NCBI GenBank assembly: GCA_022496205.1
Contig: WTXD01000035.1
Coordinates: 124,001 to 188,000 of the forward strand
Length of the DNA: 64,000 nucleotides
Reading direction: 5' to 3'
DNA from: Gloeopeniophorella convolvens
Taxonomy: Eukaryota > Basidiomycota > Agaricomycetes > Russulales
Both the position numbers and the translations under genes were made by a program. Positions 31,511 through 43,590 of the stretch are shown piece by piece. The notes beneath the pieces are model-generated. The model had not been told where the DNA came from and did no database searches. It was given only the letters and a program-made list of their open reading frames with translations. The stretch's first letter is position 1, and each line of letters opens with the position of its first letter.

Positions 31511-33067
31511 TTAATAGCTCCGCGTGTAGTTGTTGAAAATCAACAAGTTGACGGTGTCGGACGGGATCTCCGTGAGCAGTCCCTTGCTCGAGAGGCCGAC
31601 GAGGGCAGCCTTGAGGTCCGACGGGCTCAGCGGCTTGGCCTCTTCAGAACCGGCGACAGCCTCGACGAGACGCGGGGGAGGGAGGAAACCGGAAACCCAA
31701 CGGGGCATGACGCTGTACGCGGCCTCGTAGAGGCTGGTAAACGAGCCAGTGAACGGGCGCTGCGCATTGAGCTCAGAGGGAACGAGCGACTGAGTGGCAG
31801 GGTTGAACGTGACCGAAGGGTAAATGGAAAGGAGGTACGCCAAGACACCTGCGGTGTGGGGAGAGGCCATGGAGGTACCGGAAATGGTGTTGACAGCTGT
31901 CTTGCTGCCGATCCAGGTGGAGAGAATGCTCAAGCCGGGGGCAAAGACATCAACGCAGGGGCCGTAGTTGGAAAAGTAGGCGCGCTCGTCACCAAGAGTG
32001 GAAGCACCAACGGTGACAGCCTTCTCAGCAGCGGCAGGGGAGTACGAACAGGCATCGCGGTTGTCATTGCCAGCGGCGACGGCAAAGTGGAGACCAATGT
32101 CGACGGCAGCATTGACGGCTTCATCAAGGGCGCGCGACTTGCCGCCACCCAGAGACATGTTGGCGACAGAGCCCTTGTGCTTCGTCTTGCCAGTAGCCTT
32201 GACCTCAGCAGCAGCGTCCTCGGCCTTCTTTGCCGCAGACTCGGCGGCGAAGATGACACCCGAGATGACATCAGACATTGAGCCAGAGCCGTTAGACCCG
32301 AGGACCTTGACAGCGATGACATTGGCACCCTTGGCAACGCCATACTTGCGCGACGCGATTGTGCCAGCGCAGTGGGTGCCGTGACCATTGTTATCCTCGT
32401 CGACGTCATTGTTGGGAACCGTCTTGCCCCAGGATGCGCGGCCCTCGAACTCCTCGTGATCGATGTTGATGCCCGTATCGATGACATAGACATCGACACC
32501 CTCGCCCCCGTGAGGGGCAAACTCGTACTTGGTGAAAGTGCCAAATGTGAGCTTAGGGCGATGGCTAACGCGCGCAAGACCCTGGTGACGCGTCATGATG
32601 AGTCATATGCACGTCGGATTTGAGTGCTGCGGACATACCCACGGCGCAGAACGCTGGACTTCCTGGGTGCGGACGATCTGATCGCGCTCGACATAGTCGA
32701 CCTCGGGCATCTCACGGATGCGCTGGAGGACCCGGTCGGTGAAGCGGCCGGCGTAGCCCTTGACGTGTCCGTCGTAGACGTGACGCAGTCCGCTCTCGTC
32801 GTCCATCAGAGGGTCGTCACTGTGTGCGGCCTGGAGGAAGTTAAAATGATTGTTCATCGCCGCCAGCGGCAGGTCCTTCTTCAACATGACGATGTAAGAA
32901 TTGTTGACGAGTCCGTGGGGAGCTTCGTGCTGGGCCGTGAGGACGGGAGCGAGGACGAAGGAGGAGCCCTGGCGAGCATCATAGCTGTGGCTGGTAGAGA
33001 GCGGGGTGGCCCAGGCTGCGGCGGCGAGGGAGAGCGAGATGATGGAGACGGAGAGGACGGGCGACAT
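31511..33067 (-). CDS. cerevisin/proteinase K-type subtilisin protease (copy 1)
   Basis: Two exons, 32639-33067 and 31511-32581, joined over a 57-base intron (GTATGT...ACCAG). The start MSPVLSVSIISLSLAAAAWA at 33067 is a signal peptide. An I9 propeptide follows (YIVMLKKDLP ... VDYVERDQIV). The S8 catalytic triad is clear: Asp in VYVIDTGI, His in NGHGTHCAGTI, Ser in SGTSMASP. The insert KGSVANMSLGGGKSRALDEA is characteristic of cerevisin-type (yeast Prb1) enzymes. The C-terminal extension ends NLLIFNNYTRSY. The expected site is the vacuole or outside the cell. It pairs divergently spaced but same-strand with a WD40 pseudogene, and has a near-identical paralogue at 44642-46198. No break was found. 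Confidence 0.92.
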
Positions 33068-33339
33068 GGTGGTGGTCGTGGTTCGAAACAGGCCCGTTGG
33101 AGAGAGAGACTGTTCCGTCAACCGCCGCTTCATAAGAGCCCCTGTTTGCACGTGTTTGCGCCGCTACCCCACTAGAGTGGAATCCATACATCCTCGTTCG
33201 GCGGAGGGCACATGTACAGCTCCCGAGGACAGGCCTTATCGCCCTCCAGCACACGTTCTGGGGACCTCGTCCCGCACTCGCACTGCTCAACCCAAATCTG
33301 TACCATTCACTCTCTCTAGGCCAGTGGCGGTGTCCGCCG

Positions 33340-34480
33340 AAGCCCCAGAGCCTAACAGAGCTATCTCGGGTTGCGGCCTCTCCCGCTGCCTCCAGATATT
33401 ATAATATGCCGCCCCTGCTCGCGTGATCTCCGCCGCGCCGTCCTCGTCGAAATGACGCGATCCAGATACAGATAGCACGAGCGAATCGAGGGGATGGCTA
33501 ATGCAACCGAGCCGACGGCATCTGCACGGAAGCCACAGCGGTCAGCCCTTCAATGCTGCTTGCCTTCAATTACAAGTCGCCCCACCTTCGTGCGCGCTGT
33601 AGAGTACCGCAGCGCAGGCGTGACGTCAGCCCCTGACGCAGCCACGTCGTCCGCGAGACTGCACAGGGCCAGATGGAGGATCCCGAGGTACGAGGGTTGA
33701 CGTAATCGGGCGTCTGACTCGGGGAGACTATGCACAGGTTGATGCCCTTCGAATGCACCGTGATCCCTCTGTCTCGTGACTCTGCCCATCCTCGCCTCGA
33801 GATCCCTATTCCAACGTCACCGGCCCACGCGACGGGCCGCGCGCGCCCGTGTCCTCGTCAGACAGCGCGCCGCCCGCCGCGCCGCCCGCGAGCGAGCCCG
33901 CCGCGAACAATCGCTCTCCCGCGCCGTCGCCGTCGCCGTCGCCGCCGCTGCATGCCGGGCAGAACGCGAGCGCCGCGATGATCCCTGCGCAGCGCCAGCC
34001 TCAGCGCGGGCTCCGGCCGGGCGCATGAGGACCGGCGCATGCGGCGCGCCTCTAAGCGCGTCCCTGCTCTTCCGCGACAGTGTCGTCGCGAGTTGCGTGC
34101 CCCCGACCGGGCGCGCAAGGTCGAACACCTCGATCGCGCCCTCGAAGTCGCAGTACAGCCTACATACATAGCATAAGTAGCGGTCAGCACCGCCCTCCGC
34201 CCGGCGCGCAGCACGCCCCGCTCCGCCGACGTGTTAAACGCGAGGCTATGCAGCGCGACGTGCCGCCCGTGGTGGTCGACGATGCGGTACGACGCGCGCA
34301 GCTACGCGCGGGCGGGCGCGTCAGCAGCAGGCCGGGGCGGCAGAAGGGAGGAGGGAGGCGTACTCGGCCGTCCGCGGCGTCGAGCAGGCGCACGGACGCG
34401 ATAAGAAAGGAGGCCGGGTCGCGCAGCGTCGCGCGCAGGTACTTACCACGGGCACGTACACTGCCGGCCCCGTGATCTTG
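33340..34480 (-). pseudogene. decayed TCAB1/WDR79-like WD40 gene (copy 1)
   Basis: Aligns by eye with the intact WD40 gene at 46497-48233. Shared pieces include the C-terminal RDSSVRLWGF region (about 33340-33400), the LVIEG and ASGADV segment (33560-33660), FDLARPVGGTQLATT (about 34100) and the RxASYRIVDHHGRHV-type exon (about 34240-34300). Between about 33660 and 33820 the left copy holds unrelated sequence where the right copy has some 310 bases coding two WD blades. The 5' exon starting MAEEYIWTPPAF is absent. No continuous frame can be built, so this is a pseudogene. Confidence 0.7.
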
Positions 34481-34818
34481 GGAAAGCAGGAATTCAGTTG
34501 ATTTGCGAATCCCTCAGATGCGATTGATGGTTATCAAGGATTGTTTGTGCAGTATGAGATAGCGTGAATACCAACAGTAACCCACGGTTCGATCAAGAGA
34601 TGGGCCGGCGTGACAAGCTTCCTTTTTCGGTCGTGGTAAGCAACCAAATTCGGCAACTGTGGCAGCAGTGGGTGGGCACGGTTATGGCGACAGCAGTGAG
34701 CACAGGGGGGCCTGGCAGGTACAGATTGTGAACAACCCATGTATTCTTCTGGCCTCGAAGCTTGAGGACCAGTTTGTCGTGCAAGCATTTTGCTAGCTAT
34801 AATTACTGTTCTTTGTAA
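34481..34818. other. left flank of the three-gene cassette
   Basis: About 340 bases between the end of the duplicated block and the last gene of the cassette. I looked for terminal inverted repeats or a target duplication and did not find a convincing one. Confidence 0.35.
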
Positions 34819-36313
34819 CTACTCCTCGTCGGACCCTTCCTCCACTGTGGAGTTCATGTTGTCGCTGGGCTCGACAAGGCTCGACATTCCACTAGTACCC
34901 GCACCTGTCTCCTCTTCATCAGTTCCCGACTCGTCCGAGACCAACGCTTCTTGAGTTCCGAAGTGATCTTCATCTTCCTTGATGATCTGGTCGTACCAGC
35001 TGCACGCGCCACAACATTAACTCAACGCTGACAATGGCGAACCGCTGCCAGTAATGACTCACGTTTCCCATCCGCCGCGGGTGCGATCCCCCTTGTACTT
35101 GAGTTTGAGCTTGAGGAGCATCTTGTTCATGTCCTTCCAAAAGCCGGTGTCGGCACCTTTGCGTGCCTTTTTCTTGACGAGTGGGCGAGCGATAGAACGC
35201 TATCACCCCGCAAAATATCAATTTCGTCTCACGAATGCTTAGCGCTTCTATGAAACTCACCGCGAGGGCCATCTGCGCTTTGATTCCTTTGAGCGTGAAT
35301 ACGTCTGGCAGTTGGTCTTGATACTTGTTGACAATCTTGTTGGTGAATGCCTTGAGCGATTGCTTCTTTGTCACTGACTTGAATATCTAGTTGAATTTAT
35401 CAGCACGTTATAGCAGGCCTCTGAGGTTGGACTGAAAGACGTACCAATTTTCGCAGGTTGCTCTTGAACACGTGTTTCTGTGAGGATATGTATGCATGTA
35501 CGCCTTGTTGAATGACGGAGTCACTATTGAACTGCGGCAGCTGCAGCTTAGTCGCGGCGTGACGTTGAAGCCAGTCCTGTCATTGTTTAGTTAGCGAGTC
35601 TGGACCTTGTGATACTTTCTTGCACTCACGCCTATACTGTTGTTGACAGATCTACCGTATGAATTGACCGGCGTCGTCAACCAGTGACGTACGAGCCGCT
35701 TCAGAACCATCTGCAGTTGCATTCTGTGTGAGCACACATGTTGCCTACACCTTTAGGACCACATACCTGTTGCTCAGCCAACAAGCGCCAGGAGAGGCGC
35801 GTGTTGATGTTGACAGCATGCAGCATCTCGGTGATTTCACGAACATTGATGGCAAGCGCATCCGTGTCTTGGAAGGAGCGCAGCATCCAAGCGATCACCA
35901 TCGCGGACTGATTTTCAGCTGTGGCCTGTCCGCAATAATGTGATATCACTAAGTTAAATATTGATATGGATGCAAAGGGCGGCGGGCCTTACCTTGGAAT
36001 AGCGGTGGAACATACCACGGCGAGTATCGTCGAGCATCATATCATTGGACACATCATCAACGACCTGGGCGCTGATAGTACCAACCCAAGGCTGCACTGT
36101 GCTGTTCTGCACTGGCAGCGGGTGCAGAGGTGACTCGGAGTACATCTCACCGAAGATGTTATCTGGGGATGGCTGCTGATTGTTCGTCGCTGTGAACTGA
36201 CCACGAGAAGGAGCTATCGTGGGGGTGGAGGTGAATGTGAAGAGAGAACCTGCACGCGCGAGGCCATGGCGACGGGCGTCAGACCCCGTGTACAAGGGTG
36301 TCTCATTGGGCAT
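34819..36313 (-). CDS. cassette gene C: unknown accessory protein
   Basis: Multi-exon gene starting MPNETPLYTGSDARRHGLAR (ATG at 36313) and ending in an acidic tail SGTDEEETGAGTSGMSS ... EEGSDEE with TAG at 34819-34821. Exons include DALAINVREITEMLHAVNIN, LKRLVRHWLTTPVNSYGRS, DWLQRHAATKLQLPQFNS, YISSQKHVFKSNLRKL, KAFTNKIVNKYQDQLPDV and KKKARKGADTGFWKDMNKML. The protein is about 400 residues and mostly helical, with a basic middle and an acidic C-terminus. I recognise no domain. Same-strand position behind the transposase-like gene suggests it belongs to the element. Confidence 0.55.
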
Positions 36314-37054
36314 GGTATGATCTGAATAATGTCACGATGAGCTTGGAATTCAGCTTGACAATATTTGTGATAATTTCACCTTTTTCAAAGGGGTCCCAAA
36401 AAGCGTTCTGGGGGGGAACAATGCGTTGAAGTCAAAGTTCAACCTGAGGGGTGAAAAAAAAAACCCTCGCGCGATAAACAATCTCCGCACAGCAGCACGT
36501 GCACCTCACATTTACTTCCGCTAGGCCCTTCAATCCATGCTGCACTTTGTGGTGTTGGGACAATGGGCCATAGGGTGTACATGAAAACTGTTCATACCGT
36601 TGTACCTCCTGAAGACAACAGTGAGGTTATCTTGTCACCATAGCATACACTCACCTAATGTTTATGTGAAAAACCAAAGCTGCCAGTATCCACAGGCGAT
36701 AGCACCACGTCCTCATCAAGCCAGGGATCTGTCAAGTTCAACGCGTTCATGTTTGGCCGCACGCGAGATTCTTGTGTCCCAGAGTGAAACGAAGCCAGGC
36801 CTCCAGCGCTTTTGCGTTCGCAGTGCAGCATTTCTATACCTCTGGCTTTCGGATACACAAGCTTCAGCATCAGAGCCTGGACAGAAAGCAGCAGGACGAC
36901 ACAGATAAATGTGGGGTATGGTACAAATAAACAGTGCAGCCGCATTTCCGCGTGAGCATGTTGGCTCATCCTTCCCACAGTGTCACGAGGCACCATGTCG
37001 TAACTGTCAGCGCCTGCCTGCCTCCATCACCAGCCTGCCAGCGCGGACCTTTTC
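36314..37054. other. intergenic spacer inside the cassette
   Basis: About 740 bases between cassette genes B and C. It includes homopolymer runs (G at 36411-36417, A at about 36455-36464). It may hold the promoter of gene C. No gene is supported. Confidence 0.4.
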
Positions 37055-38494
37055 CTACTCCTCAACCATGCCAAAGGGACATTCCCTAGTCCCTTGGCCT
37101 TCCAAATTGTTCTTCTCTTCGCGCCCCTGATTTTTTGGCTCATGAGTACGTCGGGAGGTCGAAGGGCCAGTCTCTGTAGGCTCGAGTTTGGTACGCTTGG
37201 TTCCGGATGATGGCGCAGCCACCGCCGGACGCTAGGTTCTTCAGTGAGTGAATATGTCGTCATGCTTATAGTCGAACTCACCTTGTTTGTCTGTCTCCTG
37301 GGCTCCGGAGGGGCGGGAACCTCAGTCGGAGGTATCAGAGCACGCGCGACCCGCTCCGACATTTCCTTCACCTGGCGATCACGTTCCCGTCTCTTATCCT
37401 TTTCTTTTTGTCTGTTCTCCTCTTCAAGGGTCGCTTGTTTGTTTCTCCTAAGTTCATGCAATGGCTCAGAGCTAGTACGCGGGACCTGCAGGTCATCATC
37501 ATGACCCGGGGTCACACGGCCCCCGGGCTCGCCGATATCCCTTGGAGCGCGCTAATTTGGACCTGTAAGGTAGGTCTTTACCGCAAAACATTCAGCACTA
37601 ACCGGGCGTGGTGGTGATTCAACCTGGAGGGTCGTCACGGGTTCATACCAGCGCTTGCCCATTTTGACCCGCTCGCCCGCTCGGTATTGGAGTTCGGCAA
37701 CCTGGCGCTTGAGCTCTACGACCTGATTGTGGCACGCCTCCCATTCTGCTTGATAGAAGCGGGTGAGTTTTGCATCCGCAAACTCCTTCCACACAGGCTA
37801 GGCTTTGGGGTGAGTTGTATCTGCAGCATACTGTAAATTGCGCACTCACATCTTCCTTCACCTTCACATATTCCTCCCATCGCTTCTCCCGTTCCTCGGC
37901 ATCGGGTATGGCTTTGAGCAGTAGATGAAGGCATCCGATCTGGCCCATTGGCGCTTGAAAAAATCCGATGTTGTACGCTCGCGCACAACGGCGGCTTCAG
38001 CTTCTCCTAGCTCTCTTTGAAGGTCATATGCCTCCTCCTTCCACTGGAGGGTTCTGACGCGCCAGTGCTGGGCATTTTGTATGGTGGAATGACACTCTTC
38101 GCACACAATAACAGGGGGATCATCATCGCCATCGTCGTCCTCAAATGCATCGTCTTCAGCATCAGTGGCTTCAGAACCTCACGGTCAGTGCCTAATTCTC
38201 CGAATAAAAAGATATTACTCACAAAGCAGAGCCTCGCCTACATCATAGAAGACTTCCTCTCGCATCTCAGGTGGCTCATCAGGCAAAATCTGAGATTCTG
38301 TTGTCTGTGAGTCGAGTGCTCCTCCTTGCACGAAATACCTGAAAATTGATGGTGAGATTACATCTCAGGGATGTGAGCGGCACGTCTGACCTTTTCAGCG
38401 CAGATCGCGATGCTTTGGTGGCATTACGCTGAGGGCGTGAAGACACAGACTTGTCAGGAGGAGGCAGGGCACCCCCGGCTTTCGAGGGAGCCAT
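37055..38494 (-). CDS. cassette gene B: coiled-coil / CxxC protein
   Basis: Multi-exon minus-strand gene. A plausible start is MAPSKAGGALPPPDKSVSS (ATG at 38494); in-frame ATGs further upstream are possible. Later exons read VCEECHSTIQNAQHWRVRTL, then LQRELGEAEAAVVRERTTSD, FFKRQWARSDAFI, HLLLKAIPDAEEREKRWEEY, YQAEWEACHNQVVELKRQVA and a strongly charged helix LEEENRQKEKDKRRERDRQV. The last exon, RPAVAAPSSGTKRTKLEPTE, ends GMVEE with TAG at 37055-37057. The CEEC cysteines could bind zinc and the charged heptad-like stretches suggest coiled coils. The family is unknown to me. Start and some splice joins are uncertain. Confidence 0.5.
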
Positions 38495-38668
38495 TGGTGT
38501 GGACGAGCTCAAAGGCGGCCGTCTTTGCAGTTTCAAATTGTTCCGTCGATCACACATGGTGCGCCAATTCCTCGGTGTCATCAACGTCTCGCTCACGTTT
38601 TTTAAGTCCCTGCACCTCTGTGCCCCACAACACTCCAACATCTCCTGCCAGTTCTTAACATACACTTA

Positions 38669-41600
38669 TCAAGATGGGCCTGGGGGCTCCCACTGCACAA
38701 TTGTCAACCCACCCTCCATCGCGCCTTGCCCTTCATGTCCTGCCCCACACACTTGTGCACTGCTCTGCGCCCTTGTTCCCCGGGCTTGACTCCTCCCTCT
38801 CCCTCGCCCTCTCCCTCGCCCTCGCCCTCTTTGACCCGTGTCCAGCCGTGACTCAACAGCGGCTTGGCCCGCCGTGCCTGCCGCCGGTAATCTCATTGCG
38901 CCTGGGACGCTTTCGATAAGCTGATTGTGCCGTCCATCACCAGGTACCATCTCGCGCTCATCATCTCTGTCACCAAGCAATGATTGAGAATGCTGTGCGA
39001 ACTTGCGTCGTTTCTCGGGCTTCCGCGCAGGGGGAGGACGCTTTCCAGGAGGACGCATAGAAGCCAGGCCTCCAACTAATGCCTGCATCTGTGGGGTGTC
39101 AGTATCCTCCTGCTCGAGCTGGGACGGGTCATAAGCACGCTGTGGAGAAAACGTGAGGGCTGGAAGGGTGTTGGGAAGGGCGAACTGGGATGAAGTAGGT
39201 AGACGACGAATAGGAGTCGTGGGAGGGAAGCTTGGCGCTGTGTCGTTGGGAATGTGAGTAGGTGTAGTGAATCGAACAGACGTTGGAGTCCAGAGGGGTG
39301 TACTGCGCTGGTGTCCTGCTGTGAGCTCCATTGAACGGCGCACAAGTTGATCTCGCGGTTCTTTGAACCACGACTGAGTAGAACCACAGAACTGCCGGAT
39401 AGGCTGTGAGCTATGGAATTGTGCGAGGTTTAGCACGACGTCGTGTAGGTTTCCGGAATGCGTGATCTCCTCCTCACGCATGTCGGTATATTGCCGTTCT
39501 TGCTGAACGCGGCGTGTCCTCGTGGCTTTGCAACCATACAAGTGACACTGATGGAACGCGTGAACCGAACATACGATATCCTTAAACAACCAGAATTGTC
39601 AATGGGTAATTATGGCACTGCTCAGATATTTCTCGTACCTGGACATCAACACTTAACAAACTTCGGCGCATGTCAGGCTCAACCGCAGGCATGTGGTATG
39701 GTGTTTCCACATCAACACGCATGATCCACGGGGCGACGATTGCTGCGATGATAGAGTCATCATCACCCAAGATCTCCTCTACACGCCCAAGTTGAAAGCT
39801 CCCGGGTTCCGCGCGATAGAGTACAAAGTGCGAGGGGCGAACAATATTCTTGTTCACCAGGCCCATTGATCGATACTGTACAACAGAAGCGCAGTCAGAT
39901 GGTATTGTTGGTGGCCGTGGGATTTCTTCTGCAAACGCGCGTGTGTCTTTCCAGATGGTTGCATTCGACTTGGGCATAGGCTTGTTGTGGCCTTCACGTG
40001 ATCAGTGAGCGATGATGATCAGGTGAGAAGATGCTGGAGAACGCACGTTTACATGCCTCAGCTGGATCCTCTTGGCGTGCGCGAACCTGAGAGAGGCCTA
40101 TAAAATGCGCAAAAAAATCATCTTCAGCCAAAGCAAGGACGCCAGTTCCTGCCTGGCGCCGTTGGGTGGGGTCATCCTTCACTGGGAATACTAGACCACC
40201 ACTGACTAAATGTCGTGTGGCGTGCATGAAAGACATCGCTGCAGCGATATCATGGCTTGGTGCTTGTCGATTCGAGTGAACACTCCGCATTCGAATCACA
40301 AAGTTATGAGACTCGAATCCTTCAGTAGCCATAAGGATTGGGGGAGAAAAGCGGCGGACATGATCCGGCAGATGCAGAAGGATGTGGAATTTAGGTTTAT
40401 TGAACCAATCGGTGTTCCACAGAGCGGTGGCCATCAATAGGTCATCAATTGACATTCGCACCTGGGCCTGCATCGATGTTAGCGTGCAGAAAATAAGCCA
40501 TGCACAACATACGCACGGTGTAGTTATCAAGGGACGCAAAGCTCGGTTGATAAAGAAGTGGGCATAGATGACACAGAGCCATCCATGCCGTCCACGCCGG
40601 ACCAGGGAGTAACCCATGTAGAACTACTGGAGCCACCTGCACGATGGCGCGAAAGTCGCGCCCTGTCAACGACCGGGCATAATGAACAAGCGTATGGCCC
40701 CGAAGGCGGGGGAGACCCAGCGCCGACGTGTCGAGGCTTGAAATGCGTACTTTGAGGAGGGTTCTGCTTGGTGCATCCAGACGTCGGACTGCATCGCGCC
40801 AAAAGTACTTGACAATACCAAGGAGCACAACGTGAAGTATTTCCACGGGAGTGTCGGCGTTGGGATCAAAATCTGATTGGCAGGGATCGTTGAGCGGCAT
40901 CAGCAATGAGGGAGTGGGTACTTACGATCTAGGGAAAGTAGTGGGTTAATCATGTCTTCGAAGGAATGGTCAACCAACGCCTCGCGGGCATCATCCCCAA
41001 GTCCTTCTCGAATGCGCTTTCCAGCTGCACGATTCATCTCCTTGCGCGAGGAGGAAGCAGCATAGCACGATCATGGAAGAACGTGAGATGTTTATCTTTG
41101 ACCCCCGTGTTCGTGGCTGCTGTATCGGCATGAGAGGGAATGCCACTAAGGACATGTGAATGTTGAGTAGCCAGCGAATCGATCGTCTGAGCACGGGTTC
41201 GAGGGGTTCCGCACTTGCTGGTGCATAAGCGCTGTCGGATATGCACAGACGTGGCTAAAGAGACATACCTCCATAAACTCCAGGACGCGTGCAATTTCGG
41301 AGGGTAAAGCCATGCCACGGTCCTTATCTTTTCCCCGGCCATACAAACTCGGCAAAAATACTTGCCTTTCAAGCCAATATGCGAGGAGAGCTCGCTTTGC
41401 ATGGGATTATCCCCTAGTCCAGCAAGGACCCAGACGTCGAACATGACCTCTTCGTCAAGTTCACAATCCCACGCAACGAGGCCCTCATCTTGTAGCGCGC
41501 TGATCAAAGACAATATGATATAAGCGATCAAAACGTTGCGCGTGCCACGGCACATGCCCGAGATGAGCCGCATGACATACCGAACCTGCCTAACAAAGTC

Positions 41601-43590
41601 TTCGAACATTTCCAAGGGAGAAGCGATGTTCGAGGTAGACATAAAGTGAATATTGTATGGGAGCAAAGTATGCTCATGAAGGAGACCGGCGAGGATGAAA
41701 AGGATTGTATCGTGTGAGTTCCACCTTTTTGACGTGTTTCCGGACGTGTCGTCGCAGTAGATCCAGAGCGGTAGAGAGAACACGCGGCGGCCCTTGGCTT
41801 TGGTTCGCCAGGGGTTTGGGAGCGTCGGTGTGAAAGCCTGGGTCGTTACATTGCCATCATCGTCCAACAAGCAAATACCTGTTTTGATGAGGTTAATGTA
41901 TCAAGAACACCGGAGGGTAGGCATACAAACCTGATACTTCGCTGGGAGATGGGAGTCCATATTCTGCGTGAACTCGAAGAAATAACGGGAGGCTGAGGAA
42001 CAATGACGTCAGCGGGAGATCGTACGCACGGTCCGCATTGATGATGAATGTATTGCTGGCATAGTCGACACTCAGGGGATGGACACGACAGATGAGCGTT
42101 CCTTGACGTTCGAACCAGCGTGTGATCCAAACGGGAGTGGCTGTACCAGAATCTCCCATGCGTGCCATTGCAGGCTCTTCTACAAAGTAGTCTTGACCAT
42201 CAGGTGCGCGTGCCATTGGCGCACACAGGTTGGCAGGCACTTCAGAAGCCCAACGATCCCCATGACGCGCGTCTGTGTAGTTGTCCGGGTCGAGCTCGGG
42301 GTAGAACCGAAGGAAGGGGCGAACATTTGGATTGGAAACCTCCTGCAGAGTCTGAAATCAACATGGATGTGAGGGTCCGAACACTGGGCCCATACATGGC
42401 GGAGTATTTGTGACAGATCAGTGATTGAATACAAGTTCTTGTGGGAGCTGGTCACAGATGTAGGGCCTGAACCGGCAAGGCTGAGGACGAGATCTCTCTG
42501 TCTCTTGACGGCGTGCGCCGATGGTAGGCGCAGAACGCCCAGCTTTGTTGCAACCCACCGGACGATGTCAGTCTCGGCCTCTGAGAAGACGGCTCGTGGG
42601 AACGCCCCGAGGATGTCCATAAGACAATGCTGCGGGTGCTGACCTTAGTACGCGCAGTCAACACAGGTAAGTGGAGAGCGCGCGCTGACCTTTTGACTCG
42701 TCCATGGCCACCATGCACTGTCTTGGAGCCCATCTACACTCCCTCCTATCAAAAAATGTGAGTCACGGGAGCAGAGATAAAAAATGACAGTGCCTACGAA
42801 AAGAGTCACCTGCGGCCAGAGATTCGCCTGCAGGATGGGATACCACCCCGGATAACGACAGATCTTCGTATGTGGGGTCAGCAACAATGTCTGGCGCCTC
42901 GCGGGCTTGCTCTTGCTGCATGAATTCGTCACCAGACTCTTCACCTCCCTCAAAGTCGTCATCCCAGTCTGAGTCGGAGTCCATGTAGATGGAATCCGAA
43001 TCCCAACGTGAAGGGTCGGAATCCGGAAGTGCAGAGTCTTCCGCAGCATCCGAAAGACGCTCGGCGGCGGCAAACCAGCGCGAACCAAAGTCAGGAGCAA
43101 ATCCGCGTGAAGGGGTCGTTGGCAGCTCTGGGGTAGCGTAACGACGGAGGGGAGTGGTGCCCCGCGGCGACGAGGAGTGCATGAAGTTGTGAGCGGGGTT
43201 GTTGGCCACGCGCCCGCGAGAGTTCGCAGAAGCCGGTGACAAGTCGGAGTACTGCGACCGCCCGAGCAGGTCGCTCGGGATCCGAGGGGACTCTGCATCA
43301 TACCCGTCGACTTCTGCGGCACGAGAAGCGTGGTCGTCTTCAACTTCATGTGCCAGTGCCTTCTTGAGTGAGAGCCAAGTCGCCTCTTCACAAATTCTGC
43401 ACTTATATTTCATGGAGCGTTGACTGTATTCAAAATCTGTAATAAAGTGTATCTATGTGAACAAAAGGAGGTGGGAGAGACGAAAACTGCACACAGGAGT
43501 CAACTTACATTCAGGGTTGAGCAATGCAGGAGGATCGTCTGAAGGCTCCAATGTTGGAGCTCCCAGTCCAAGGCCGCCAAAGAAGGGCAT
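38669..43590 (-). CDS. cassette gene A: transposase-like protein
   Basis: Large multi-exon gene starting MPFFGGLGLGAPTLEPSDDP at 43590. The next exon holds a C2H2-like finger, CRIC-x13-H-x5-H (near 43340-43400), and a Ser/Asp-rich acidic region. Then come SEAETDIVRWVATKLGVLRL, PDGQDYFVEEPAMARMGD, RVFSLPLWIYCDDTSGN with YNIHFMSTSNIASPLEMFED, GDNPMQSELSSHIGLKGKYF with CRVC, PVEILHVVLLGIVKYFWRDA, GRDFRAIVQVAPVVLHGL, KPKFHILLHLPDHVRRF and MATEGFESHN. The last exon (38669-39589) is a Pro-rich tail with an Arg-Gly repeat (RGRGRGRGRGRGR). The spacing of Asp in GDNP, the CxxC, and Glu in ATEGFE could form a DDE-type site, but this is inference. No definite stop was seen in the main exons, though not every splice was fixed. 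Confidence 0.6.

Larger units (their letters stand above)
31310..34480. repeat. duplicated block, left copy (subtilase + WD40 pseudogene)
   Basis: Direct repeat of the block at about 44430-48230, same orientation. Similarity begins in the 3' flank of the protease (shared GAGTGATTGCAACGTCG-like stretch; right copy GAGCGATTGCAACGTCG) and continues through the protease, the spacer and most of the WD40 gene. Within the WD40 part the left copy differs by an internal replacement and loss of the 5' exons. Edges are estimated by eye. Confidence 0.75.
34819..43590 (-). mobile_element. putative three-gene DNA transposon (CACTA/Tnp2-like, unclassified)
   Basis: Three head-to-tail minus-strand genes with no unrelated gene between them: a transposase-like protein (38669-43590), a coiled-coil protein (37055-38494) and an accessory protein (34819-36313). 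The transposase-like protein has a C2H2-type finger at its N-terminus. Its core shows GDNPMQSELSSHIG followed by KYFCRVC, then PVEILHVVLLGIVKYFW and KFHILLHLPDHVRRF. I read this order as a distant counterpart of the Tnp2/CACTA pattern. The cassette has lower GC than its neighbours and sits exactly between two copies of a duplicated block. Ends are set to the coding limits; the true termini are unknown. Confidence 0.55.
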
